From the NCBI GenBank assembly GCA_946699065.1, contig CAMPDV010001036.1, positions 85,050-149,049 of the forward strand: DNA of 64,000 nucleotides. Direction: 5' to 3'. This document shows, piece after piece, positions 49,575 to 60,849 of the stretch (position 1 is its first letter; each line of letters starts with the position of its first letter). The notes beneath the pieces were generated by a model. That model searched no databases and had not been told where the DNA came from. It worked only from the letters and a program-made list of their open reading frames with translations. Position numbers and translations under genes: made by a program. Origin of the DNA: Loxodes magnus. Lineage: Eukaryota > Ciliophora > Karyorelictea > Loxodida > Loxodidae.

Positions 49575-50131
49575 CTTTCCTAATACCTGCTATTATAGCT
49601 ATAAACTAAAGTATAATTGTTGAACTTAAATCTAATAGTAACTAAAAAAAGGATATTAAAGCTAAGCTGAAAATAAGAAATAAAAACTCTATATTGCAGT
49701 TTGGAGAATAAACTTAGAAAGTAAAGTTAAATCACTAGTTATAGCAGATAGGCTAAACTCTATATGTTAAGACAAAACTTGCCTATCTATATTTAGAAAA
49801 GAGACAAAGTATGAAATAGGGTTTTCAGGCTTATTACACTTCAGACGATAAACTTACTTAGCAAATTAATTAAAAACTGGGAGCGTCCAAATAAACTTTA
49901 GAATTTATAATTAATAAACTAGAGATAAAGGATAATTAGGTGAATTTTAAAATAAAAGGGTTTTAGATTAACTTGGAAAGGAAAAATACCTATTAGAATA
50001 ATATAACCTTGAAAAGATAAGAAAAAAGCAGAAGATTTGAATTTAATACTTATAAAAAAGAACTAGCAAATTAAGACTGTAGCCAATAAAAATACAGCTA
50101 AACTCTCTAAATTCTTAAGTTTAAAAAATGA
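49575..50131 (+). pseudogene. Divergent plus-strand ORF next to repeat C
   Basis: Plus frame open from about 49575 to TGA 50129-50131, about 185 codons. It contains 'ELKSNSNQKKDIKAKLKIRN', 'KRQSMKQGFQAYYTSDDKL' and 'LGASKQTLEFIINKLEIKDN'. The N-terminal part is conserved in copy D near 63613 ('KLKSNSNSKNVMKAKVKMK'). Its 5' end faces the start of the minus-strand gene, giving a divergent pair with a short shared upstream region at about 49.55 kb. Function unknown. Confidence 0.5.
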
Positions 50132-50139
50132 ATAAAAGA

Positions 50140-52980
50140 AGATTTATCAAGAACTAAAACTCTTGTATTAAAAAAGCTATAAATGAATAAGAGCTAGTCT
50201 AACATGACAAAAGATATCTATTCACATTAGAGTGAAGCTAAAAGGAATTTTAATAACTAATATTATGTGATGATTGTGAGTAAGAAGGTATAAAGATTAA
50301 TAATATCTAAGATAAAACAGATTTATAATTATTGAAGTGTATAGATTTAGGAATTAGATACTAAACAATAAATTAAGTTTCCTATTTTCCCTTTTAAAAT
50401 TTTACTCTCCAAATTTCTTCGCTTAGACCTAGATACTCTGTGATGCTAAAGTTCTAACTGAAACTACCTAAATTTTAGACTAAAAAGAAAATTAATTAAA
50501 ATTTGAGAGAGTAGAAGAAAAGAGAAGCTGCTGATACAGCTTATTTAGAAGACTAACAGAGTTAAACTTTTAAACTTTTAAACTAGTATCAGTTAGCTGA
50601 AATATATGTCAATGAGAAAGTTAAAGTATTAACTCATAGAGATAGAAGTCACTCAGACTAACGATAAAAAAATAACACTATTTCGGAAAAAAGAACGAGA
50701 TTTATATAAATTAACTTTATAATTATGTTGCTATGATAAATTTCATTATGTAAAAGACCAAATAAGACTATAAAAAGCAAAGCAATAATAGACTAAAATT
50801 AATTTATTTTAAGAACTCAAGAGAGATTATAAGAAGAATGCTAAACTATAAAAGTGAAAAATATGATTAAAGCTATCTTTACAGAGTTTAATTGAAAGAG
50901 ATTAAAAATAATTGCTTAGCCTAATATTAAAATGTATGATAGAAGAAAAGATATTTAAACTAAAGGAGATTGGTAAATAATAGAGGCAAGTAAAACGGAA
51001 ATAAAAGTAGGAATGATCAAAATTGAAGTTCGTAGAAGGGGAAGTAGTAGGATATAACTCAAAGAAAGTATCTAGATAAGATGGCTGTTTGATATACAAA
51101 AAAGTGAATATAGAGGGATTTGGCTAATTAGGGAAATTGCTAGATCATAAAAGGGATATAGTAAGATTTGAGGTTAAAATAAATTGACTGATAAAACTTA
51201 GTTAAAAACGGTATTTCAATTAAGAAAAATGGTAATAGAGTAAAGTTTTTTAAAGGATTGAAATTTGAAGGTTAATTACTTAAGGGAAATGAATATTATC
51301 GCTGAGAAAAGATTGATAATTAGCAAGCCTGTTATTAAGTTTAGGAGCACTTCCTACAATAATTTAAAGATATTAAGCCTTTATTGGTACTAATGGTATG
51401 TTGAGTTTGTTTTGTACTTGAATTGGTATGTTAAATAGAGTAAATATAATAGAAGCCTGTAACTTAAGCTGAACTTAACTAACTATCTATAAAGCTGTGT
51501 AAGAAAGTATTAAGTTAAATGCTAGTTTAAAGTATTATTTGTAAAGTATTGAAGAAGGAAACATTTAAAGTCGCATAAAAGGAAAGAATTAGAATAAAAA
51601 GATATTAAAGTCAGACATTAATCAAAATAGACTGTTAATTAAGAGATTAAGCTATTTGGTATCTGTAAGCTACTATTGAAAGGGAAAAAGTTAAGAAAAA
51701 ATGAAAATGCTGAGACTTGAAAAATGAATTGTTAAGGTGATAATTTCTAAATAGTTTTAAGAAAACATAAGGCAAACTTGGGTAAGAATAAGTTTGTTAA
51801 AGATAAAAAGTAAAGCAAAGATACTTTTAGCTAATAATGATATTATAAAATTACCACTTCTAACACTATAAGCTTAGCTATTAAATAGATATCTCAAGAA
51901 GATATTATTTTATATTAATCTGAAACAATCAAGAGTTATTGAAAAGTTGGTTCTTAAAGATAAATAAAGAAACTTGTTAGCAGTAAGATATGAAAATTGC
52001 GAGTGACTCTAAATACTAAGAAAAAGCCCATAGATCTTTATTAAGAAAGAGAAACAATAAAATAGAGTTGTAGCTTTAACTACTCAGACGATAAACTTAC
52101 TGAGAAAATTGAATCAAAGGCTTGGATCTTGCAGATATTTAAGATTACTAATAGAATAATAGATAAAATGAAAGGAAATTACTTATACTAAAGAATATCT
52201 ATATTTTCATATGAAATGGAAAGGATAAAAATGAAATGTAAAAGCATTACTAAAGAAATACAACAAATTTTAATAATTAAGAATTTAAATTTTGAAATAA
52301 AAGATTAGCAAATTTAGGAGTTCATTCAAATTATAAAAAACATAAGCTAAACATCTAAGCATTTAAATAATAATTTAAGTATAAACCTTATCTTATTTAA
52401 AATATCATACTGAAGAATTTTAAAAGTCTTAAATCTTATAAACTTCATAAATTAGTAAGAATATATCTTACATATCAGAAGATACTTTCTTCTTTTATTT
52501 AAAGTCAATCTTTAAGGACTTAAACATACTAATCAAACATGATATCATATTAATATCTAAGTTTTACCTTTATTTCTAATAAGAAGGTGTTATACCAACA
52601 TTTAGTTCTATTTGTAAAATTTTATTACTTTTAGACGTAGAATCAAATTAGAAAACCTATCAAGCGAAGATAAATTAAATCTTTTGTTTTGGTTATGCTC
52701 AATATAAAATCTTAAAGTTTCTTCAATCAAATGTAAACTATCTAAGATATAAAAAATTTAACTCCAAATACCTCTATTTTTATTATAAAAGAAGGATAAA
52801 AGCTGAGTGCTGGTGGAAACTGCAATTTGGATAAAAAAATTATTTTAGTATGAAGCAATATGAAAGTTTGAACTATTGAAGAAAAATTTAGTTAGTAGAA
52901 GGGAATTCAGAAGAAATTATGGAAAGAAATAGTTAATAGGGAAAGAAGTTATTGAAACTAGCAATTTAGGGAATAAAAAT
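50140..52980 (+). pseudogene. Eroded plus-strand coding region
   Basis: Fragments only. The clearest is 51017-51187 (56 codons to TGA 51185-51187): 'KLKFVEGEVVGYNSKKVSRQ', then 'GCLIYKKVNIEGFGQLGKLL'. A near-repeat of 'cagacgataaacttac' occurs at 49847 and 52086, so parts of the 49.6-kb ORF recur about 2.24 kb downstream. Overall this looks like a continuation or duplicate of the 49.6-kb ORF. No domain recognised. The minus ORF at 50902-51099 is a shadow. Confidence 0.35.
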
Positions 52981-52999
52981 AAGATCATTATTCTATCTA

Positions 53000-54540
53000 T
53001 TTTTTCTTTGGCTTCTTAAGTTTAAGTAGCTGCATAAGGTATCTATCCTTTCTAAACTATTAAAAATCTAAATGTTCTCCAGCCTGCTTTTTTTCTTAGT
53101 CTATCTCTAGTCTTATACTCCTGGCTCTGAACTATCTGGGTGATGCAATCTTTTGATTCCATTTTTAGTGGCTTTATTCTAAGATGAGGTAAATTTTACT
53201 GCAAGATCTTACTTTTATCTCACATTTAAAGAAAGCTAGTGATCTTTGACTGGCCATTAGGTCCATTCTGCGTTATTGCTATATCCAATTATAGTAAGGG
53301 AATTGTCTTTTCTTCTAAACCAACTTTTTTGAAGTGATAGGGCAATTATTATAAGTTCTTTTTAAGATAAATTTGAAGCGATTTTCTGTAGTAAGCCTTT
53401 AATCAATAAGCTGAATATTCCATACAAATTCTCTTTTATAGAATTGAAGCATGAACTAAGTTATATAATTATTAAGTTACTATTAGACTAATATTCTATA
53501 ATTCTAAATTGGTTTTCACTAATTATATGATAGAGGAATTTTAGGCTTAAATTGCTTTGATAATAGATACTTTTTTATGTCTCTTAGTATTAAATAAAAT
53601 TTAAGTTTTAAAAATAATGAGCTTGGTAAGACACATAAATTAGAAAAGCTACTTCTTTATAAATCAGAGCTATTCTTTAAGTCTTCTTAAGCTATCGTTT
53701 GCAATGCTTATCTGATTGTTTTAAGCTTACTATTTTAATTACTTGATATGACTTTCTCCTCATTAGGTACTAATCTTCTTCTTTAAAAATTCCTCAGTAG
53801 ATAATTAGTTGCAACACATTTCTAGAGCAGGTAAGAAGTAGTTATATTAATAAACAAAATTACTTTGAAGAGTCTTAATTTTGTGGATTCAGCTTCTGAT
53901 ACAGTCTATTATCAATAAATCCTAAGATTTCATTTTCTCCTTCAGCTTTCTGTTTAGCTCGCTTTTTCCCTTTGTGTCTAGCTTTTAGTCTCTGTTAAAT
54001 AACTTAGGTTTGATATAATGTGAATATAAAAGTGGAGATAGTAAATGATTTAGGTTTGATATTTAAAGGATTAGATGATATGAAATGATTGGAAGTGGAA
54101 TGGGGTTGGCTAGTGATAGTTTTAGTTATAGTTATAGTTTGGAGATGTAGAATTTAGAATATCTGAATTAAATGTAGTGACAGTTTGTTATATTATTGGT
54201 AATTATGATTATCTACATTTGCACCCAATCTAGTGGCTAGCTTAAATGAAGATTTTATATTGCAAGCTTTAGTTGTAGCTTGCTTTTTAAGGTTATGTTG
54301 GTTTTTTAAAGGATTGGCTAAAAAGTTGAAACTAGAATTGAAGTTTGAAGATATTAAAGATATGATGATATAGTAGCATGAATGAGTATGATGGATATGG
54401 TTATGAAAATGAGCAGATGACTGATAAGGAGTATGTTAAACTGAAGCGAGAATAAGGAGTGGTATGATGATTGATGACTTAAGGTGATGATGATTAAAGA
54501 GATAATATTGGTATAGGAAGACTATGTATTATTTAGTTAG
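53000..54540 (-). pseudogene. Family R element, copy 3
   Basis: Minus strand. One frame is open from about 54500 to about 53790, reading 'SSFKLATRLGANVDNHNYQQ', 'RLKARHKGKKRAKQKAEGEN' and 'EILGFIDNRLYQKLNPQNQD'. Further 3' come 'FKEEDQYLMRRKSYQVIK' and 'RRKDNSLTIIGYSNNAEW', then 'NKATKNGIKRLHHPDSSEPG'. These match copy B in the same order ('ENEILGLIVSKLYKK', 'FNEEDQYLIKVKSHQ', 'RKDNLLVTIGYSNNIE', 'FKKNGFRRLNHLDD'). Divergence is large, so this is a different or older subfamily. Function unknown. Confidence 0.55.
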
Positions 54541-54549
54541 GAATGAATA

Positions 54550-56130
54550 TAATAGTTTAGAATATTGAGTTATTAAAAAGGAGAATTGAAGGCAATAAGA
54601 TTAGATAATGATATCTATATAACTAGTTGATGTTGATTAAAAAAGAGAAATGAATTAGTATAGTGTAAGCCTTAGATTAAAATTAGTGTTTTAATAATCT
54701 TAAGCTTAATTATGAGCAATTATGTTAATTTTTTGAATGACTATTAAATTAAAGCGTCTCTACTAGGACTTTTGAAATGTATGGGATTGATTTTGATAAA
54801 TAGTTGTACTTACTACTAAATAATGGTTTTTTGTTTGTGTTTTAGTTGTGTTATCTTAACTACTTATGTAGTGTTAATTGAAATAATGAATTAGTTTTAG
54901 CTTTTATGGATTTGATTAAGGTTATTATGATTTGTATCTATGTTAGCCATAGGTATATTTCATAAATGATAATTTATTCCTATATATTTCATAAGTATAA
55001 TAGTAGGGAAAATTGTTGCATTTTATTTTTTGAATTTAAAAGTAAAAACTTAGAAGGCCATAAGATTGTGGATAGGTTTATGGAAGATATGGTATAATAA
55101 GTTAGCTCTGTAGTTGATGTGTAGCAAGCATAATTACTAAAAGAGCTATTTATACATTAGAATAATAAACTTAAACTTATATGAAAATAAAGGTTTTAGT
55201 TAAATTGTCTAGTAGTTAATTCTAAATTAAATATACCATTCTAAAACACCATATAGCATCATATCAATAATCAGGCTTAATCATATACAAACCTAAAGTA
55301 CTAATCATCAATACATACTTACTATCTATCTAAATCCTAACTATTTATTCAATCAGATTTACCTTACAACAAACCTTTAAGTCAACATACAAATTAAGTC
55401 TAATTTCTTCTAAACAGACTCAAACTTACAGCTGAAAAACTAAAATGCTCAATTACAGAACAACAACTTTAAATCTTATTTAAGAAATTAAGCTACACAA
55501 GATTAAGCAGATTAGAGCCAAATATTTAAATTATAGAATCAGAGAGATTAATTTAAAGAGAGAAAGGAATATCAACCCTTTATTAAGTAGTTATTTATTA
55601 ATTAACTAAACCATCTTTATTATTATACCTCTCTGCTTCTTATTCAAATAACACTAATCAATCATCATTCAAACCTTATTAAAATACCTAAGTGCTACCT
55701 TAAATCTAATTAATAACTAATAATTACCAAAGAATAAAATACAAAAAGATAAGATATTATTTAAATCAATAGAGTAGCTTTAAGTTAATTACTATATTTC
55801 ATCATTCTAATCTAATTTCAAATATTACCATTATCTTACCAGCCATACCCAAAATATTTCCCTTTTTTACATTTTGCTAAACATATAATAGTTTATGATT
55901 CAAATCTATTTCAAAATTATCATCTTAAAAATTATATAGAGAGAAGATAAATCTTTACTAATAACATCTTTAAATTTCAATTATTAACATAAGTCTAAAC
56001 TAAAAAATACATTTTTATTCAGTTATCATACAACTATTCAACTCTTTATTCTAACCTTTAGTCTTTAACTATCAAATTGCATTTGCTAAACATTTATATC
56101 CATAAACTATTGATGTTTTCATTGAGTCTA
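54550..56130. other. AT-rich DNA, nothing recognised
   Basis: No convincing frame. The plus strand is purine-rich up to about 55100. Confidence 0.35.
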
Positions 56131-56139
56131 ATCTTTTTT

Positions 56140-58555
56140 GGATGAACTTCTATTAATTACCTCCTTAAACTTTTATAATTTTCCTTATCTTTTATAAAGC
56201 AGTGTTTATATAAGGTTTAGTCCTTTTAATATCCTTTTAAGATATTAATGCAAATAACTCTGATTTTTTACTTAGTCTTTCTTCTAATTTTGTGCTTTAG
56301 CTCTAAATCATCTAAATGATTCAATCTTCTAAATCCATTTTTCTTGAAGGGATTTTTGTCAGAAGCAATAGACCTACAGCTAAACCTTATTTTCTGTCCC
56401 TTCTAAAGATAAAATATAGAGTATTTCCTGTCAATATAGCCACATTCTATATTATTAGAATATCCAATTGTCACAAGCAAATTATCTTTTCTTTATAAGC
56501 TAACTGTTTTAAAGTGGTGGGGATAATTCTTTTATATCTGCTTCTGTTAAGATTAGTATTCTAGTTGATCTTCTGAAGTAAATCCATATTATCGCTAAGT
56601 TGAATGTTCCTTCAAACTCTCTTTTTTATAGGATTGGAATGCAAATTTAAATGAGAGACTAGTGAGCTACTGTAGATTGCTACTCTATAACTAAAATAAT
56701 GATTAATAGCTATATAATCTAGCAATTTTTAGATAAAAGTACTTTGATTATTGTTGCTTTTTCAAATTTCTTAGGATTAATAGAATTTAAATTTAAAGCT
56801 AATGGATTCGGTAAGACTATTAACTTTGAATTGTTACTTCTTGATAATTTATTTCTATAATTCTTCCTTATCTATCCCCTTGTGCTGCTTTTTTAAATAT
56901 TACTGAAGTTAATTATTTGGTGAGATTTTACTTTTATTAGATACTAATCTTCTTCATTGAAAATATCTTAGTAAATTATTAGTTGTAGCACGATTCTAGA
57001 AGTTAAGAAATAGATATAGCAATAAGCAAAGTCTGTTGTAGAGCATTCAATTTTAGTGATGTAGTTTTTTTATAAAGTTTGCTAACGATAAGTCCTAAGA
57101 TCTCATTTTCTACCTTAAGCTTTACAATATTAACTCCACTTTTACATTTCCAGTGTCAGCTAATTCCCTTTTAATCCACCTCTCAATCTAGATTAGCCCT
57201 CTATTAAGCTTTATCTTTACCTTTCATATAATTATAGTCTAAATCTCCAGATTTAACTAATAGAAAATTTTATCAATTACCAGCGTTGCTTAGGTAAAAT
57301 CTACAAACTTTAAGTTTAAATTTACCAAATAGGATGATATGATTAATTTAGCTACCCGAATCTTAAGCCGAAAAAGCATTTTAATCAATATATTTCTCAA
57401 CTAAATTAAATCAAAATCTAGCTCAGTTTCTTATATAATCAGACACATTTCCTAGTTATCATTATCCACTTGCATCTATCCACATTCAATCTAGTACTAG
57501 CTTAATCAGCTTCTTGCTGGCTTTGCAAGCTTATTTTTCTTTATCCTAGTTTAGCTCCTTCATCGTTCTATCTTCTATGCAATCGACCTTTAATCCAGTT
57601 ACTATATCTTAAGAACTTTTTATTAGAAGATTTGACTAGCAAACGTTTAATTAACTAATATCACTCTAAGATATTAAAGATATCATAGGTGTAAATAAAG
57701 AAAAAGGATTATAGCATGATAGATAACTTTATCTTTTGCTAGTATATAGCTAGAATATAAATAGTATCAGATTACCAGCAGAGAAATAGCTATTTTAGAT
57801 GAAAAAGCAACACTTATAAGAGTAATAAAATAGACATTTAAAGGTATTAGATTTATACCTCAAACAGATTATATTATTAGTAGATAAAAAGCAAACTTTA
57901 ACAATAATATATCATATAACTACAACAGCATTATCACAGTTAAAGTTTGAGTTTAAGCAATTTAGATAAGAATAATATATTAATTAGCTTAAGAGAATTA
58001 AAGATAATAGAAGTATAGTATCTAATATAGTAGTAACTAGTTATTGCTAATAAAGACAAGTTAATAGTTATTATATAATCCTTTATTAAAACTAGTCTCT
58101 TTATTATCCTAAGCTTTACTAGTTTACTATCTTCTTTATTCTTTATATCTTACTAAATAAGGTTAAGTTTTGATATCATTATTATAGCTATTCCTATATG
58201 TTTCTTAGGTGAAAGCAAATAAAACATTAAAGCTCTGAGTTTCTAAGAGAAGTCTAACTATATTAGTACAGTCTAAGGTATGCACTGAGACTGGAACTTT
58301 AAATGTGTCTAGAAGTTATAATAGAATGTTCTATACCTTGTGATTAAGTATTTGCAGCTAGGATTTTTAAAGTTGCTTAGTCGCTACAATTTAGTAAGGT
58401 ATCATAAGAATGAGGTAGGTATTACTTTGATTAAAAGCAGCTAAGTTACTTAAGATTTAAAGGACTCGTTATTGAGGAAATGTTGCTGAAACCTAAAATT
58501 GGAAATATGTATGCAGTTTGAAGAGATTTAGATTATAGAAGAGTAAAGTAATAAA
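56140..58555 (-). pseudogene. Family R element, copy B (uninterrupted)
   Basis: Minus strand. It reads in order: 'QHFLNNESFKSQVTQLLLIK', 'CKYLITRYRTFYYN', 'ETELDFDLIQLRNILIK', 'ENEILGLIVSKLYKKTTSL', 'FNEEDQYLIKVKSHQIINFS', 'LPNPLALNLNSINPKKFEKA', then, beyond the end of copy A, 'RKDNLLVTIGYSNNIECG' and 'KIRFSCRSIASDKNPFKKNG'. Copy A aligns over 56680-58555 in inverse orientation, copy 3 over about 56150-57120. Frame changes and TGAs are present. It shows the empty site of the LINE insertion. The C-terminal part with 'IRF.....GF' is faintly CUB-like; not claimed. Confidence 0.6.
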
Positions 58556-58559
58556 TAGC

Positions 58560-59000
58560 AATTCTGTAAGGATAGAAAAAGAAATAACTAACAAATCAGC
58601 ATTTATAGTCTTAAAATTTTGCTTCTAGAGGAAAATTCTTCTCAGCAGGAGAAGTTAGAGATAGTCTGGAATTCTTCAGCAGATAAAGTTAAGAACTACA
58701 GAAAACATTGATTTGATAATTGAATAATAGTGGTGAATCGAGTGTTAAAATAATGAGTGAGTGTAGAATAATGCATAACTGAATAATAGTGTTTTGAATA
58801 TATAGGAGTGATTGAAAATAATAATGGTAATTATTTAAAAAGGATTAGTGTTATTATATTTGATTGGTTGAAATAGTAATAATAAATTGGGTAGCACACT
58901 GCACTATAGATAATTATAAAAGGATAATTAATTAAAGAGCTAAAACATGTAAGATGTTAATAAGATATCGTCCGTGCGGGAATTTTAATACACGAGAATC
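58560..59000. other. AT-rich DNA
   Basis: No gene recognised between family R copy B and the rRNA fragment. 58965-59010 is GC-richer and may be degraded rRNA-related sequence. Confidence 0.35.
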
Positions 59001-59009
59001 ATGCTGGAG

Positions 59010-59288
59010 AGTATGGCAGGTCATTCAAGTTTCTGTTCTAACAGCTTTCAATTGTAGTGTATTGGATTACCATGGCAGGGACGGATAACAGAAAATTAGG
59101 GTTCGATTCGGAGATGGAGCCTGAGAGACGGCTATCACATCTAAGGAAGGCAGTAGGCGCACAAATTACCCAATCCTGACTGAGAGAGATAGTGACAAGA
59201 AATAACGATACCGGGCTTCTTCTCGGTGATTGGAATGATAACAACGTAAAAGCGTTAGCGAGAGCCCACTAGAGAGTAAGTCCTCCAA
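59010..59288 (+). rRNA. 18S rRNA fragment (5' domain), pseudogene
   Basis: Contains the conserved 18S segments cattcaagtttctg, gtagtgtattgg, taccatggcag, attagggttcgattc, ggagcctgagagacggct, acatctaaggaaggcag, aaattacccaatcctgac and gtgacaagaaataac in the right order and spacing, corresponding to the part of small-subunit rRNA just upstream of the 530-loop region. It ends near 'gagtaagtcc', before the universal GTGCCAGC motif, which is absent. Several substitutions occur at normally invariant sites, so it is a non-functional insert. The minus-strand ORF at 59038-59244 is its shadow. Confidence 0.88.
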
Positions 59289-59299
59289 TTTTGTTCTAG

Positions 59300-60320
59300 A
59301 GGTCTTTAAAAATATAGTATGCGAGAATTAAGGTTTGCTTGATCGAAATCCCATCAGAAATTAAATAAATAGCTCACATAATGATTAAGAAAAAAGCTGA
59401 AGTGAGTCTAGATTTTGAAATAGAATAGTTAGCTTGTATATGAAATGTAATAAGTTGCTTATTTGGATTATTTGTTGCTAAAACGTCTAATTATGGCCTG
59501 AAATGGTTAAAGTAGCAGAAGTTGAAAAAGTGCTCATGATAAGCAGATAAAGTGATTTGCTTGTGATAGTTAAAATTTTAAGAATAATGTTGTCAAAGAT
59601 ATTATCTTTCGGTTGATTTGACACCTTGTACTAAATAGATCTAACAAATTATCGTCTTAAAGACTAAATTTTTGCTTCCGTGCTTAAATAGTTAATTTAT
59701 TAGTAGCAGTTATATCCTGTATGTTCAATCCCTTAAAAATTTGTCTTATTTAATTCTAAGGAGAAAATCTAAATGCATTAGGTTAGTTTAAGATTAATAG
59801 TAGATAACTAGGATTAGATAAAAGCAGTAATTAATAGATTGAACTAATTCTAAAACCACTGAGGAAAGATTGCTCTTCAAATGGCTTCAAAAAACAATTA
59901 TAAAATAGGTAAAGCAGAATAGCTAAATCAAGTATAACTATTAGAACACGTTTAAATGCTTATTCAAAGTCAAATAATATACTACTTACTATAGTTCAAT
60001 GATATATTAAGACAAAAATTCATAGAACTTTCTTAAATAAGGTAATTAGCATATAAAGTAGCTTCTCTTATGAATCGTAATGGTATAGTTTTATCGAGAT
60101 TTTTACTAATCCTTCAGCTAATCTAGCAAAGATTTCTCTGTCTTAAGTAAAGCACATTAAATAATATTTATGACTTTATCATAACGTATTCTATATGCTT
60201 TTTGTGGATAACTTTAATCTTTTATGAAGTTTAAAAAATAAAACAGTATTTTATAATATATAAATACCGCCCAAAATTGTTTGACTCTATTTAAAGGTTA
60301 AAATCTTTATTTATCCGCCT
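59300..60320. other. AT-rich DNA, nothing recognised
   Basis: No recognisable gene; short gene-like frames only. Confidence 0.35.
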
Positions 60321-60333
60321 TTTTCTTGATTTC

Positions 60334-60540
60334 TCAAGTTTGTTTTGCTTCATAGGTTATAATCCTTTTAAGTACATCAAGATCTTTCTACTATCTAATC
60401 TAATCGACATTATTTAAAACTTGATCTATTAGCTCTAAAATATCTTACAGCCCCAGTTTTGAGTTTATCATCTGAATTTTATCGAAATTCAGCTTTATTT
60501 TTTTAATTATCTCCCTTCTAAATATAGATCTGTAAATTTT
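60334..60540 (-). pseudogene. Coiled-coil ORF remnant (68 codons)
   Basis: Minus frame from 60540 to TGA 60334-60336: 'RREIIKKIKLNFDKIQMINS', 'KLGLQDILELIDQVLNNVDQ', 'RQQKDLDVLKRIITYEAKQ'. Strongly helical. A neighbouring upstream frame ('GILNANEKFTDLYLEGRQLK') suggests a frameshifted longer gene. Function unknown. Confidence 0.4.
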
Positions 60541-60849
60541 TCATTAGCATTTAAGATCCCTCACATGTCTTGCATGTTTATTGAAACAAGCAGTTTAAAT
60601 TTATCCTTCTGCACTAAATTTTGAAAGTACTATTATAATTCTCGATGTTTTTCTTAATATTAATAATAGAATCATTTTTCTACTGAGAAATTGCTTACCC
60701 ACCAAATTTACTATTTCTTCAATTACTCATTTTTACAGCCTCAAAAAAGAGCAATTTTAGGCTAAAAGTATCATTGATACTTGATGCTTTTTTAATTAAT
60801 TAGTATATATAATAAATGAACTGAAACCTAATTAAATTAAGGAATGTTT

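Noticed and set aside
53315-53329. TAAACCAACTTTTTT, 13 of 15 matches to the Tetrahymena chromosome-breakage sequence
   Set aside because: It differs at two cytosines that are invariant in known breakage sequences, and lies inside a family R copy. No better match was seen in the window.
59038-59244. Minus-strand ORF of 68 codons
   Set aside because: Antisense to the 18S rRNA fragment; coding character is a by-product of rRNA sequence.
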